Assembly (NCBI RefSeq): GCF_000236785.1
Contig: NZ_AGUF01000014.1
Location: 1-34,522, forward strand
DNA from: Achromobacter arsenitoxydans SY8
Lineage (GTDB): Bacteria; Pseudomonadota; Gammaproteobacteria; Burkholderiales; Burkholderiaceae_B
DNA length: 34,522 nucleotides
Direction: 5' to 3'
Shown: positions 20,314-27,360 of the stretch, piece after piece
How the letters are laid out: each line of letters opens with the position of its first letter
Numbering within the stretch: the stretch's first letter is position 1
Notes under the pieces: model-generated
What the model was told of the DNA's origin: nothing
The model's database searches: none
The model's input: the letters and a program-made list of their open reading frames with translations, nothing else
Translations under genes and position numbers: made by a program

Positions 20314-20788
20314 AGCGTCCCGCGGCGTCGCGCTGCAGCGTGACTCGCGTTTCTCCCGCGCTGAGTGTCAGCGTCATGGGCGCGGCGACCCATTCGGTGT
20401 TGAAGATCAGCGGCCGGTCTGGATCCAGCCGCAACTGCACGGAGCCGGCGGACCAGGACTGCGGACGCAGCACGTCGTCGTGCTCCAGCCGGTCTGGGGG
20501 CACGGGGATGTCCTCTTGCGCGGTGGGGCCGGGCGGGCGGCCCTGGCGTTCGAACGACCAGCCCTGGCCGCTGGCGAGCCAGCGGATCGGACGGCCGTCG
20601 CTGCGGGCCTCGCTCTGCGCCACGGTGAACGCGTCCGCCAGCCGCTCGGCGTCGCCGCGCAGGCGGTTGTCGCCGCGGCCGATGGACAGGCTTACCATGC
20701 TGGCGGCAATGGCCACGATCACCAGCACCACCAGCACTTCGACCAGCGTGAAGCCGCGTTCAGAGTTCCCAGGAGCCGATGTCGGCAT
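20300..20788 (-). CDS. gspH: Type II secretion minor pseudopilin GspH
   Basis: A 162-residue pseudopilin. The ATG at 20788 is chosen because it follows GGAGAG with 7-nt spacing and gives a normal 12-residue leader MPTSAPGNSERG, cut before FTLVEVLVVLVIVAIAASMV with Glu5. An in-frame upstream ATG at 20836 would lengthen the leader to 28. The motifs RLADAFTVAQSEARSDGRPIRW and a beta-rich C-terminus match GspH. The gene starts 29 nt inside gspG, so translation is coupled. Confidence 0.93.
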   Translation of the reverse strand: MPTSAPGNSERGFTLVEVLVVLVIVAIAASMVSLSIGRGDNRLRGDAERLADAFTVAQSEARSDGRPIRWLASGQGWSFERQGRPPGPTAQEDIPVPPDRLEHDDVLRPQSWSAGSVQLRLDPDRPLIFNTEWVAAPMTLTLSAGETRVTLQRDAAGRYDIQ

Positions 20789-21188
20789 CGCCGCTCTCTC
20801 CGCCGGGCTTGTTGTCGGCGCCGAACGAGAAGACATCGACGTCGCCTTTGACGCCGGGGCTCAGGTATTGGTAGGGATGGCCCCAGGGATCGTTGGGCAG
20901 CTTGTCCAGGTAGCCGCGCCAATTGGGCACGCCATCGGGCTTTTGCGCCAGCGCGCGCAGGCCCTGGGCCGTCGTGGGATAGCGGCCGTTGTCGAGGCGG
21001 TATAGCTTGAGCGCCTGCATGATGCCGCCGATGTCCTGGCGCGCGGCGGCCTGGCGAGCCTGGTCGGGGCGGTCCAGCACGCGCGGCACTACCAGCGCGG
21101 CCAGAATCCCCATGATCACAATCACCACCATGATCTCAATCAGGGTGAAGCCCTGCTGGCGGGCAAGCCCGCGCGGTAACTGACGCAC
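20760..21188 (-). CDS. gspG: Type II secretion major pseudopilin GspG
   Basis: The 142-residue main pseudopilus subunit. Start is the GTG at 21188, preceded by GGAG with 7-nt spacing, giving a 13-residue leader ending RQQG. The mature part starts FTLIEIMVVIVIMGILAALVVPR with Glu5. The core has IMQALKLYRLDNGRYPTTAQGL, the major-pseudopilin hallmark. The C-terminus (LPNDPWGHPYQYLSPG, FSFGADNKPGG, DADIGSWEL) carries the acidic residues of the calcium site. The frame is open to 21524 upstream, but that is a shadow of gspC. Confidence 0.97.
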   Translation of the reverse strand: MRQLPRGLARQQGFTLIEIMVVIVIMGILAALVVPRVLDRPDQARQAAARQDIGGIMQALKLYRLDNGRYPTTAQGLRALAQKPDGVPNWRGYLDKLPNDPWGHPYQYLSPGVKGDVDVFSFGADNKPGGESGDADIGSWEL

Positions 21189-21265
21189 TTTGCAACTCCG
21201 GTCTATCTGTAGAAGCCCGGGATTGTGGACATGAAATATGACAGTAATGCGCGCGCCGCCACGCC

Positions 21266-21709
21266 TCACTTTTCGCGGGTGATGCCGCCCGGCGCGTCCT
21301 GCGCCGCCGGCGTGGCCAGACGGCTCGGGCGGCCCGACTGCTCGACGGTGACGGCGTCGGCCGCGATGTCGCGCAACACGATGCCCGGCGCCACTTCCGC
21401 ACCGGCGCGCCAGGCCAGCGGCGGCCCGCCGTCGATGCTCAGCACGGCGGCGCCGTCGGGGCCCGCCGCGATCACGCCCAGCACGCTGATCTGCGTGCGC
21501 ATGGCTTCGTCCTTGCCGAACCACAGCGCCACGGGCGTGTTGTCGGCCGCGCGCGGCGCGGCGGCCGAGACCGCGGGGGGCAGGGAGCCGGGGTTGGGCG
21601 CAAGCAGGATGGAGCCCCAGACGCCGACGCCGGCGGCGAGCGCCAGCACGGCGAGGACGCGCAGCGCGGCGGGCGCGGAGGGCAGGGGCAGGCGCAGGGA
21701 CAAAGGCAT
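21266..21709 (-). CDS. gspC: Type II secretion protein GspC, short form
   Basis: A 147-residue bitopic protein that links the inner-membrane platform to the secretin. One N-terminal membrane helix (about 16-37, VLAVLALAAGVGVWGSILL) is followed by a linker and the homology region (ALWFGKDEA, ISVLGVIAAGPDGAAVLSIDGGPPLAWRAGAEV, VLRDIAADAVTV). The PDZ or coiled-coil domain found in most GspC proteins (250-300 residues) is absent. It is first in the minus-strand operon, and a 77-nt gap separates it from gspG. No clear ribosome binding site precedes the ATG. Confidence 0.88.
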   Translation of the reverse strand: MPLSLRLPLPSAPAALRVLAVLALAAGVGVWGSILLAPNPGSLPPAVSAAAPRAADNTPVALWFGKDEAMRTQISVLGVIAAGPDGAAVLSIDGGPPLAWRAGAEVAPGIVLRDIAADAVTVEQSGRPSRLATPAAQDAPGGITREK

Positions 21710-21744
21710 GGATGCGGGCGGCGGAGGTTGATGCGACGCGGCCG

Positions 21745-21767
21745 ACTATAGCGGCGTTTCATGACAG
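21745..21767 (-). promoter_or_regulatory. gspC operon promoter with PhoB-like half-site
   Basis: On the minus strand CTGTCAT (21767-21761) lies exactly 10 nt upstream of TATAGT (21750-21745), a 5-of-6 match to -10. The -10 leaves a leader of about 30 nt before gspC. CTGTCAT is the repeat unit of the E. coli Pho box, where the second repeat sits 10-11 nt from the -10. The partner repeat 11 nt further upstream is poor (2 of 7), so PhoB control is only a hypothesis. Another CTGTCAT occurs on the minus strand before gspG at 21244-21238. Confidence 0.4.
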
Positions 21768-21815
21768 CAATGCAATGGGGCTTGGGCTGTCGGCGCCTTG
21801 CATCTTGCGCAAAAG

Positions 21816-21839
21816 AATCCTGATCCAACGATCAGGGTT
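21816..21839. promoter_or_regulatory. Inverted repeat in gspC / lipoprotein divergent gap
   Basis: AATCCTGATC and GATCAGGGTT form a 10-bp stem (one G-T pair) with a CAAC loop. The plus strand continues with a pyrimidine-rich TCTCTTCTTTGTTTC and the minus strand with CTTTTG. It looks like an intrinsic terminator, yet it is upstream of both divergent genes, so it may be an operator or a leader attenuator. No convincing -35/-10 pair was found for the plus-strand operon. Confidence 0.4.
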
Positions 21840-21927
21840 TCTCTTCTTTGTTTCACGGGTCTTTCACCTTCGGCCGCCACCATGTCGGCCAGCGTAAGAA
21901 CCCGTTCATGACAAGAGAAGAGAAGCA

Positions 21928-23943
21928 ATGGAATTATTGAATTGGAGAAGATGGTGCGCCATGCTGCTGGCGACCAGCGCATTGGCCGGCTGTGGAGGCA
22001 GCGATGACGATGGCGACGACCCCGTCGTTCCGCCGACGCAGCCGCCCGTCACCGAACCCGGGCAGGCCAGCGTCGACAAGGTGCTGTTCATCGGTGTCGA
22101 CGGCCTGACCTACGACGCGTTGCGCCGCGGCCTGGCCGACAAGTCGCTGGCCAATATCGGCCAACTGACCGCGACCCGCGCCTGGACCGGCGGCGTCACC
22201 GGCACGGCGACGCAGCAGCCCACGCTGATCGTGCCGGGCTGGGCCACGCTGCTGACCGGCCAATGGGCCGATGTGCATGGGGTGCGCTCCAACGCGCAAG
22301 GCCAGGCGCTGAAGGCGCCCAGCCTGTTCCAGCGCGTCAAGACTGCACAGCCCGAGGCGCGCATCGCCGGCGCGTTCAATTCGCCGCTGGTGGCTGGCCT
22401 GCTGGGCACCGACCGCGACGCGGGCTACGTGCAATCGCTGACAGACTGCGCCGGCGTGGACGACTGCGTCGCCTCGCAGGCCCGCGACCGCATCGCCGAA
22501 GGCTACGACATGGTCGTCGCGCAGTTCGGCGCGCCGGAGCGCGCCGCGGCCGAGAGCGGCTTCGGCACGACCTATGAAGCCGTCATCCGCCAGACCGACG
22601 CCGCCATCGGCGTGCTGGCGAAGCAGCTGGCCGACCGCCGCGCCGATCATCCCAATGAGAATTGGCTGATGGTGGTGGCGTCCAGCCACGGCCTGGACAA
22701 GACCGGCGGCAGCGACGGCCTGCCGTTCTCGTCCAGCAAGACCATTCTGCTGGCCGCCAACCAGCCCGTCCTGCTGGGCGGCAGCGCCGACGACGCCGCG
22801 TTCGACGGCCTGTGGGATGCCAACTGGTACGCGCTGCCCAGCGCCGCCGACCTGGCGCCCACGGTGCTCGCGCACCTGGACGCGCTGCCGTCGGGCGCAG
22901 CCTACGACATGGCCGGCACGTCGCTGACCGAACCCCTGGCGCTGCGCCGCGTCGCCACGCGCACGTCCATGGACAACAAGAGCGTGACTGTGACCTGGGT
23001 GCGCGTGGGCGAGCCCGACGGCGACATCGTGGTCAGCCGTGACGGCACGGAAGTCGCGCGCCTGCCCGGCACCGCCACGGAGTACGTGGACACGGGCTTC
23101 ACGTTCGACACCGAGGGCGTGCACGAACTGGCCTACAGCGTGTCCGCCGGCCATGCGGTCAGCGCCGCGCGCGCCACCGTGGTCTACGCCAAGCCCGTGC
23201 CGCTCCTGGCCTCGCTGCGCACCGGACTGACGATGTTCTTCCCGTTCGAGGGCGACGTGGCCGACGTGGCCGCCGGCGGCGGCGCGATCACGCCGTACGA
23301 CGGCGCGCAGGCGCCTGCCTATGCCGAGCCGGGCGTGTTCGGCAAGAGCTTCAGGAACGAGCGCGGGTCGGCCGCTCTGGGCGCATTCAAGCTGGACTAT
23401 CCGGCGGGCCTGATGGACAGCGTGCAGGCGTTCACCATCGGCTTCTGGTTCCAGTCCGACGGCACCGCCAACGACCGCTCCATCGTGGGCAACAAGGACT
23501 ACAACTCCGGCGGCAATCCCGGCATCACCATCGCGCAATGGGCCGGCCCGGAGCTGCGCTTCAACATCGCGGGCGGCGGTAAGCGGGCGGATATCAATGG
23601 CGTGAAGTTCACGGCCAATAAGCCGGTCTACATCGCCATGACCATCGACAAGACGGCCAGGACGATGACGGCCTACCGCTACGACAGCGAGCTGGGCTTT
23701 GTGCGCACCGTCACGTCCACCGCCACCGCGGGTGTCGACCTTGGCGCCGTGGCCGGCGTGTTCGGTCCGCACATCGGCCTGAATGAAGACGGCAAGGGCA
23801 CCTACGGCATCTGCTGCGCCGGCACCAAGGGCCCCTACACCATGATTTTTGATGACCTGGCCTTCTGGTCGCGGGCCCTGACCGAGGACGAAGTGAAGTC
23901 CCTGGCCCTGTCCGGCAAGTCCGTTTCCGAACTGTTTCCCTGA
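21928..23943 (+). CDS. Lipoprotein with alkaline-phosphatase-superfamily and LamG-like domains
   Basis: A 671-residue predicted lipoprotein with lipobox LAGC at 19-22, then an acidic, Pro-rich tether (GGSDDDGDD onward). Residues 50-335 resemble the phosphodiesterase/alkaline phosphatase superfamily: VLFIGVDGLTYDAL with D58, and QQPTLIVPGWATLLTGQWADVHGV with T99 in the nucleophile position. Later expected ligands look changed: an Asp...Gly-His segment reads FGAPERAAAESGFG, DHG reads SSHG (253-255), and the final GHG is not evident. A fibronectin-like stretch covers about 340-425. A concanavalin/LamG-like jelly roll covers about 435-660 (FTIGFWFQSDG, TIAQWAGPELRFNIAGG, MIFDDLAFWSRALTEDEVKSL). 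A strong AGAGAAG precedes the ATG. First gene of a unit with a small lipoprotein and a phospholipase C. Confidence 0.75.
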   Translation: MELLNWRRWCAMLLATSALAGCGGSDDDGDDPVVPPTQPPVTEPGQASVDKVLFIGVDGLTYDALRRGLADKSLANIGQLTATRAWTGGVTGTATQQPTLIVPGWATLLTGQWADVHGVRSNAQGQALKAPSLFQRVKTAQPEARIAGAFNSPLVAGLLGTDRDAGYVQSLTDCAGVDDCVASQARDRIAEGYDMVVAQFGAPERAAAESGFGTTYEAVIRQTDAAIGVLAKQLADRRADHPNENWLMVVASSHGLDKTGGSDGLPFSSSKTILLAANQPVLLGGSADDAAFDGLWDANWYALPSAADLAPTVLAHLDALPSGAAYDMAGTSLTEPLALRRVATRTSMDNKSVTVTWVRVGEPDGDIVVSRDGTEVARLPGTATEYVDTGFTFDTEGVHELAYSVSAGHAVSAARATVVYAKPVPLLASLRTGLTMFFPFEGDVADVAAGGGAITPYDGAQAPAYAEPGVFGKSFRNERGSAALGAFKLDYPAGLMDSVQAFTIGFWFQSDGTANDRSIVGNKDYNSGGNPGITIAQWAGPELRFNIAGGGKRADINGVKFTANKPVYIAMTIDKTARTMTAYRYDSELGFVRTVTSTATAGVDLGAVAGVFGPHIGLNEDGKGTYGICCAGTKGPYTMIFDDLAFWSRALTEDEVKSLALSGKSVSELFP

Positions 23944-23964
23944 TGTCCCAAGGATAGAAAAGCC

Positions 23965-24153
23965 ATGAGTAAGTCCCTGATCTTGCGCGGTTTCCTGCGC
24001 GCCGGCGCGGTGCTGATGCTGACCGCCACCCTGGCCGCCTGCGGCGGCGACGACGGCGGCGATGACGACGCCGGCACGCCGACCAATCCCACCCAGCCCG
24101 AGACGCCGACGACGCCCGAGCCCGCCAAGCCCGAACTGCGCTGCGCGCCCTGA
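23965..24153 (+). CDS. Small lipoprotein, acidic Pro/Thr-rich
   Basis: A 62-residue protein with a lipoprotein signal (hydrophobic 8-25, lipobox LAAC with Cys26) and AAGGATAG as ribosome binding site. After Cys come GGDDGGDDD and a Pro/Thr/Glu-rich tail ending LRCAP, with a lone C-terminal cysteine. It has no recognisable domain. Its mature part closely resembles the tether of the preceding large lipoprotein. It lies 21 nt after that gene and 35 nt before the phospholipase gene, so it is almost certainly co-transcribed. It could be a real small surface or periplasmic lipoprotein, or the 5' remnant of a larger gene. A T2SS pilotin role is unlikely given its size and composition. Confidence 0.65.
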   Translation: MSKSLILRGFLRAGAVLMLTATLAACGGDDGGDDDAGTPTNPTQPETPTTPEPAKPELRCAP

Positions 24154-24188
24154 GCCGCGCCTTTTGTAGACCACAAGGAAAAGCATCC

Positions 24189-26360
24189 GTGAAGTTCGAA
24201 AAAGACACGATCCACGCCGGCAAGCGCCGCTTCCTGCGCAACGCGGCAGCCTCCACCGCGGGCCTGACCGCGCTGTCGATGTTCCCGCCGGCCATCCGCC
24301 GCGCGCTGGCCATTCCCGCCAACAACCGCACCGGCACCATCAACGACGTCGAGCACGTGGTCATCCTGATGCAGGAAAACCGTTCGTTCGACATGTACTT
24401 CGGCACGTTCAAGGGCGTGCGCGGCTTCGGCGACCGCATCACCATTCCGCTGCCGCAGAACCGCTCGGTCTGGGAGCAGGCCAACGCGACGCGCGTCGTG
24501 ATGCCGTATCACCTGGACAGCACGCAGGGCAACGCCCAGCGCGTGGCCGGCACGCCGCATGATTACGTCGACGCGCAGATGGCGTGGGACGGCGGCCGCA
24601 TGTACCAGTGGCCGCGCTATAAGCAGAACCAGTCGATGGGCTACTACCGCCAGAAAGAGGTGGAGTTCCAGTTCGCGCTGGCCGACGCCTTCACGTTGTG
24701 CGACGCCTACCACTGTTCCACCCATGGCGGCACCAACACCAATCGCCTGTTCCACTGGACCGGCACCAACGACCCGCTCGCGCAGGGCAACGGCCCGTCG
24801 ACGCGCAACCAGTGGGACAGCCTGGGCGCCTCGTCCACCGGCTGGACCTGGAAGACGTACCCGGAACGCCTGCAAGAAAATGGCGTGACCTGGAAGGTCT
24901 ACCAGAACCTGCCCGAGAACTTCGGCGACAACCCGCTGGCGGGCTTTCAGCAGTACCGCCGCGCCAACGAACTGGCCGGCAACGGCAGCAACGGGGCGCC
25001 GTACCCGGCCTGGACGCCCAGCATGGACGCCGCCAATCCCCTGTACAAGGGCACGGCCAACACCATGCCCGACGGCGGCTTCCTGCAGGCCCTGCGCGAC
25101 GACGCGCTGAATGGCACGCTGCCGCAAGTGTCGTGGATCGTGGCCCCGGCGACCTATTCCGAGCACCCCGGCCCGTCCAGCCCCATCCAGGGCGCCTGGT
25201 ACATCCAGGAGACCCTGGACGCGCTGACCGCCAATCCGGAGGTCTGGAGCAAGACGGTCCTGTTGATCAATTTCGACGAGAACGACGGCTACTTCGACCA
25301 CGTGCCGCCGCCCGCCGCGCCGTCGCTGAATGAGGACGGCTCGATGGCCGGCGCCTCCACCGTCAACACCGACCTGGAGCGCCACACGCATGCGTCCGCC
25401 CAGGATGCCGCCGACAACCGCGTCTACGGACCGGGTCCGCGCGTGCCGATGTACGTGGTGTCGCCGTGGAGCCGCGGCGGCTGGGTCAATTCCCAGGCGT
25501 TCGACCACACGTCGGTGCTGCGCTTCCTGGAAGCCCGCTTCGGCGTGAAGGAAGAAAACATCAGCCCGTGGCGCCGCGCCGTGCTGGGCGACCTGACGTC
25601 GGCCTTCAACTTCGCCACGCCGAATGACGAGAAAATGTCGGGTCTGGATATCCTGACCCGCTCGAAGGCGGACCAGGAGCGCACCGCGCAGCAGGCGCTG
25701 ACTGCCGTGCCGCTGCCGGATCCGTCCACGCAGGCCAACGGCATCCAGGAAAAGGGCATGCGCAACTCCTGCGCCTTGCCATACGAACTGCACACCAGCG
25801 GCCGCAGCCAGCCCGCCACCGGCAACATGTGGCTGGTGTTCTCCAACACGGGCAAGCAGGCCGCGGTGTTCCATGTGTACGACCGCCTGCACCTGGACCG
25901 CCTGCCGCGCCGCTACACCGTGGAACCCGAAAAGCAGCTGGAAGGCAGCTGGGATGCGGCGGCCGACGGCGGCAAGTACGACCTGTGGGTGCTGGGCCCC
26001 AACGGCTATCACCGCCATTTCGCGGGCGACCTGGCGCAGGACCGCACGGCAGAGCAGGATGCCGAGATCCGCGTCTGCTACGACATCGCCAACGGCGACG
26101 TCTACGTCAGCTTCATCAATAGCGGCAAAACCGCGTGCACCTTCGAGGTCTCGCCCAACGCCTATTACGCCAACCACGAGCGCTGGTCGTTCACGGTGCC
26201 GGCGGGCGGCCAGGTCGAGCAGCATTGGGCCCTGGCGGGCAGCCATGCCTGGTACGACTTCACGGTGCGCCTGGCCGAGGATCCGTCGTGGCTGCGCCGC
26301 TTTGCGGGCCGCGTGGAAACCGGCAAGGCGTCGGTGACCGACCCGGCGATGGCCGAGTAG
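24189..26360 (+). CDS. Phosphocholine-specific phospholipase C family phosphoesterase
   Basis: A 723-residue secreted phosphoesterase (PlcN/AcpA superfamily) that removes the head group of phospholipids. The GTG at 24189 follows AAGGAA. The N-terminus has a Tat-like motif GKRRFLRN (11-18), a hydrophobic stretch and a likely signal end near residue 43. HVVILMQENRSFDMYFG (56-72) holds the metal-binding Glu-Asn. Later motifs are HGGTNTNRLFHWTG (about 183-196), FDENDGYFDHVPPP (about 361-374) and FDHTSVLRFLEARFG. Two repeats of the phospholipase C C-terminal domain follow (about 535-620 and 630-720). Length matches PlcN-type enzymes. P. aeruginosa PlcN leaves the cell by Tat then T2SS, so this is the best candidate cargo of the adjacent system. 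It ends 3 nt before the convergent LysR gene. Confidence 0.92.
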   Translation: MKFEKDTIHAGKRRFLRNAAASTAGLTALSMFPPAIRRALAIPANNRTGTINDVEHVVILMQENRSFDMYFGTFKGVRGFGDRITIPLPQNRSVWEQANATRVVMPYHLDSTQGNAQRVAGTPHDYVDAQMAWDGGRMYQWPRYKQNQSMGYYRQKEVEFQFALADAFTLCDAYHCSTHGGTNTNRLFHWTGTNDPLAQGNGPSTRNQWDSLGASSTGWTWKTYPERLQENGVTWKVYQNLPENFGDNPLAGFQQYRRANELAGNGSNGAPYPAWTPSMDAANPLYKGTANTMPDGGFLQALRDDALNGTLPQVSWIVAPATYSEHPGPSSPIQGAWYIQETLDALTANPEVWSKTVLLINFDENDGYFDHVPPPAAPSLNEDGSMAGASTVNTDLERHTHASAQDAADNRVYGPGPRVPMYVVSPWSRGGWVNSQAFDHTSVLRFLEARFGVKEENISPWRRAVLGDLTSAFNFATPNDEKMSGLDILTRSKADQERTAQQALTAVPLPDPSTQANGIQEKGMRNSCALPYELHTSGRSQPATGNMWLVFSNTGKQAAVFHVYDRLHLDRLPRRYTVEPEKQLEGSWDAAADGGKYDLWVLGPNGYHRHFAGDLAQDRTAEQDAEIRVCYDIANGDVYVSFINSGKTACTFEVSPNAYYANHERWSFTVPAGGQVEQHWALAGSHAWYDFTVRLAEDPSWLRRFAGRVETGKASVTDPAMAE

Positions 26361-26363
26361 CGC

Positions 26364-27266
26364 TCAGGCGGCGGTCTGCGGTTCGCGCGCGCGAAAGGCC
26401 TGCGCGCACGCTTCGCAGATCGCCGCCGTGATGCCCTGGCGGGCGTGTTCGCGCCGCTCCAGCATGCCGATGGCGCGCGACAGCGGGCCCAGGTCGCCGG
26501 GCAGGTGCAGGATCCGCAATTCGGGAATCTGCTGCCAGTTCGAGCCATTGATGAGCGGCAGCAGCGTCACGCCGACCTCCTGGCGGACCAGTTCCACCAG
26601 CGTCTCGATGGCGTTGAGTTCCAGGAATTCATTAAGCGGCACCCCCATCCGCCGCAGCAGCCGGTCGATCTGCAGCCCGGTGCGCTGGGTGCGGTCAAAG
26701 CGCAGGAAGGGGTTGGCCGCGAGCACCTGGCGGGCGTCCTCGCCGGCCGCCGAGCGCGGCGCGATCACGACCAACTGCTCTTCATATAGCGGGGTCCAGC
26801 GGGTGCTGGCCATCTTGCGGCCGGCCTCCACCAGGAAGGCCGCGTCCAGTTCCCCGTCTTCCACCTTGCCAGCGAGTTCGCTGGCCTTGCCCGACAGAAT
26901 GCGCACGTCCAGCTTGGGATGGGCCTTCTTCAGGCCCGAGATCACCTTGGACAGCGTGCCCATGCAGGACACGATGCTGCCGACCGCGACGGATCCGGCC
27001 AGTTCGCCGGGAGCGGTATTCGGCCGCCTGAGTCTGTCGTATAAATCCAGCAAGTGCTTGATTTCGGGAAGCAATTCCCGGCCGGCCGCGTTCAGGATGG
27101 CCAGCCGTCCGCTGCGGTCGAAGAGTTCGCGCCCCAGCTCGGCCTCCAGCGTGCGCATCTGGAAGCTCACCGCGGCTTGCGTCAGGGCTACCTGCTCGGC
27201 CGCCTCGGAGAAAGAGCCGTGGTGCGCGACCGCCAGAAACGTGCGTAGAAAACGGATCGTACTCAT
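26364..27266 (-). CDS. LysR family transcriptional regulator
   Basis: A 300-residue regulator. The N-terminal winged helix-turn-helix is clear (MSTIRFLRTFLAVAHHGSFSEAAEQVALTQAAVSFQMRTLE, 1-41), followed by the linker helix and a two-lobed effector domain (VAVGSIVSCMGTLSKVISGLKKAHPKLDVRI, then LVEAGRKMAS and VGVTLLPL). The ATG at 27266 matches the usual LysR N-terminus; the frame is open 11 codons further upstream. It is divergent from the gamma-glutamyltransferase/ABC operon with a 94-nt gap containing a T-N11-A palindrome, so it most likely controls that operon and itself. The effector may be a gamma-glutamyl compound or a breakdown product, which is inference. Confidence 0.92.
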   Translation of the reverse strand: MSTIRFLRTFLAVAHHGSFSEAAEQVALTQAAVSFQMRTLEAELGRELFDRSGRLAILNAAGRELLPEIKHLLDLYDRLRRPNTAPGELAGSVAVGSIVSCMGTLSKVISGLKKAHPKLDVRILSGKASELAGKVEDGELDAAFLVEAGRKMASTRWTPLYEEQLVVIAPRSAAGEDARQVLAANPFLRFDRTQRTGLQIDRLLRRMGVPLNEFLELNAIETLVELVRQEVGVTLLPLINGSNWQQIPELRILHLPGDLGPLSRAIGMLERREHARQGITAAICEACAQAFRAREPQTAA

Positions 27267-27292
27267 AAAATTTTCTTTTATGACGGAACAAA

Positions 27293-27308
27293 AAATCAAA
27301 TTGATTTA
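27293..27308 (+). promoter_or_regulatory. LysR-type operator and overlapping promoter
   Basis: AAATCAA (27293-27299) and TTGATTT (27301-27307) form a 7-bp inverted repeat about one base, containing T-N11-A from 27296 to 27308. TTGATT at 27301-27306 can serve as a -35 with TAACTT at 27324-27329 as a poor -10 at 17-nt spacing, about 31 nt before the ggt ATG. An operator overlapping a -35 beside a weak -10 fits activator control. Upstream bases are AT-rich. Confidence 0.6.
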
Positions 27309-27360
27309 ATTAGACCACGGGAGTAACTTCGCCCGCTTAACCCGTTATGAGACCTGCGAC

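Noticed and set aside
21934-24186. A 750-codon open frame on the minus strand
   Set aside because: It mirrors the lipoprotein gene and runs to the phospholipase gene. The translation is His/Arg/Gln/Gly-rich with no motif, an artefact of GC-rich third positions.
23835-26246. An 803-codon minus-strand open frame
   Set aside because: It is antisense to the phospholipase C gene, whose motifs are unmistakable. The product has no recognisable domain.
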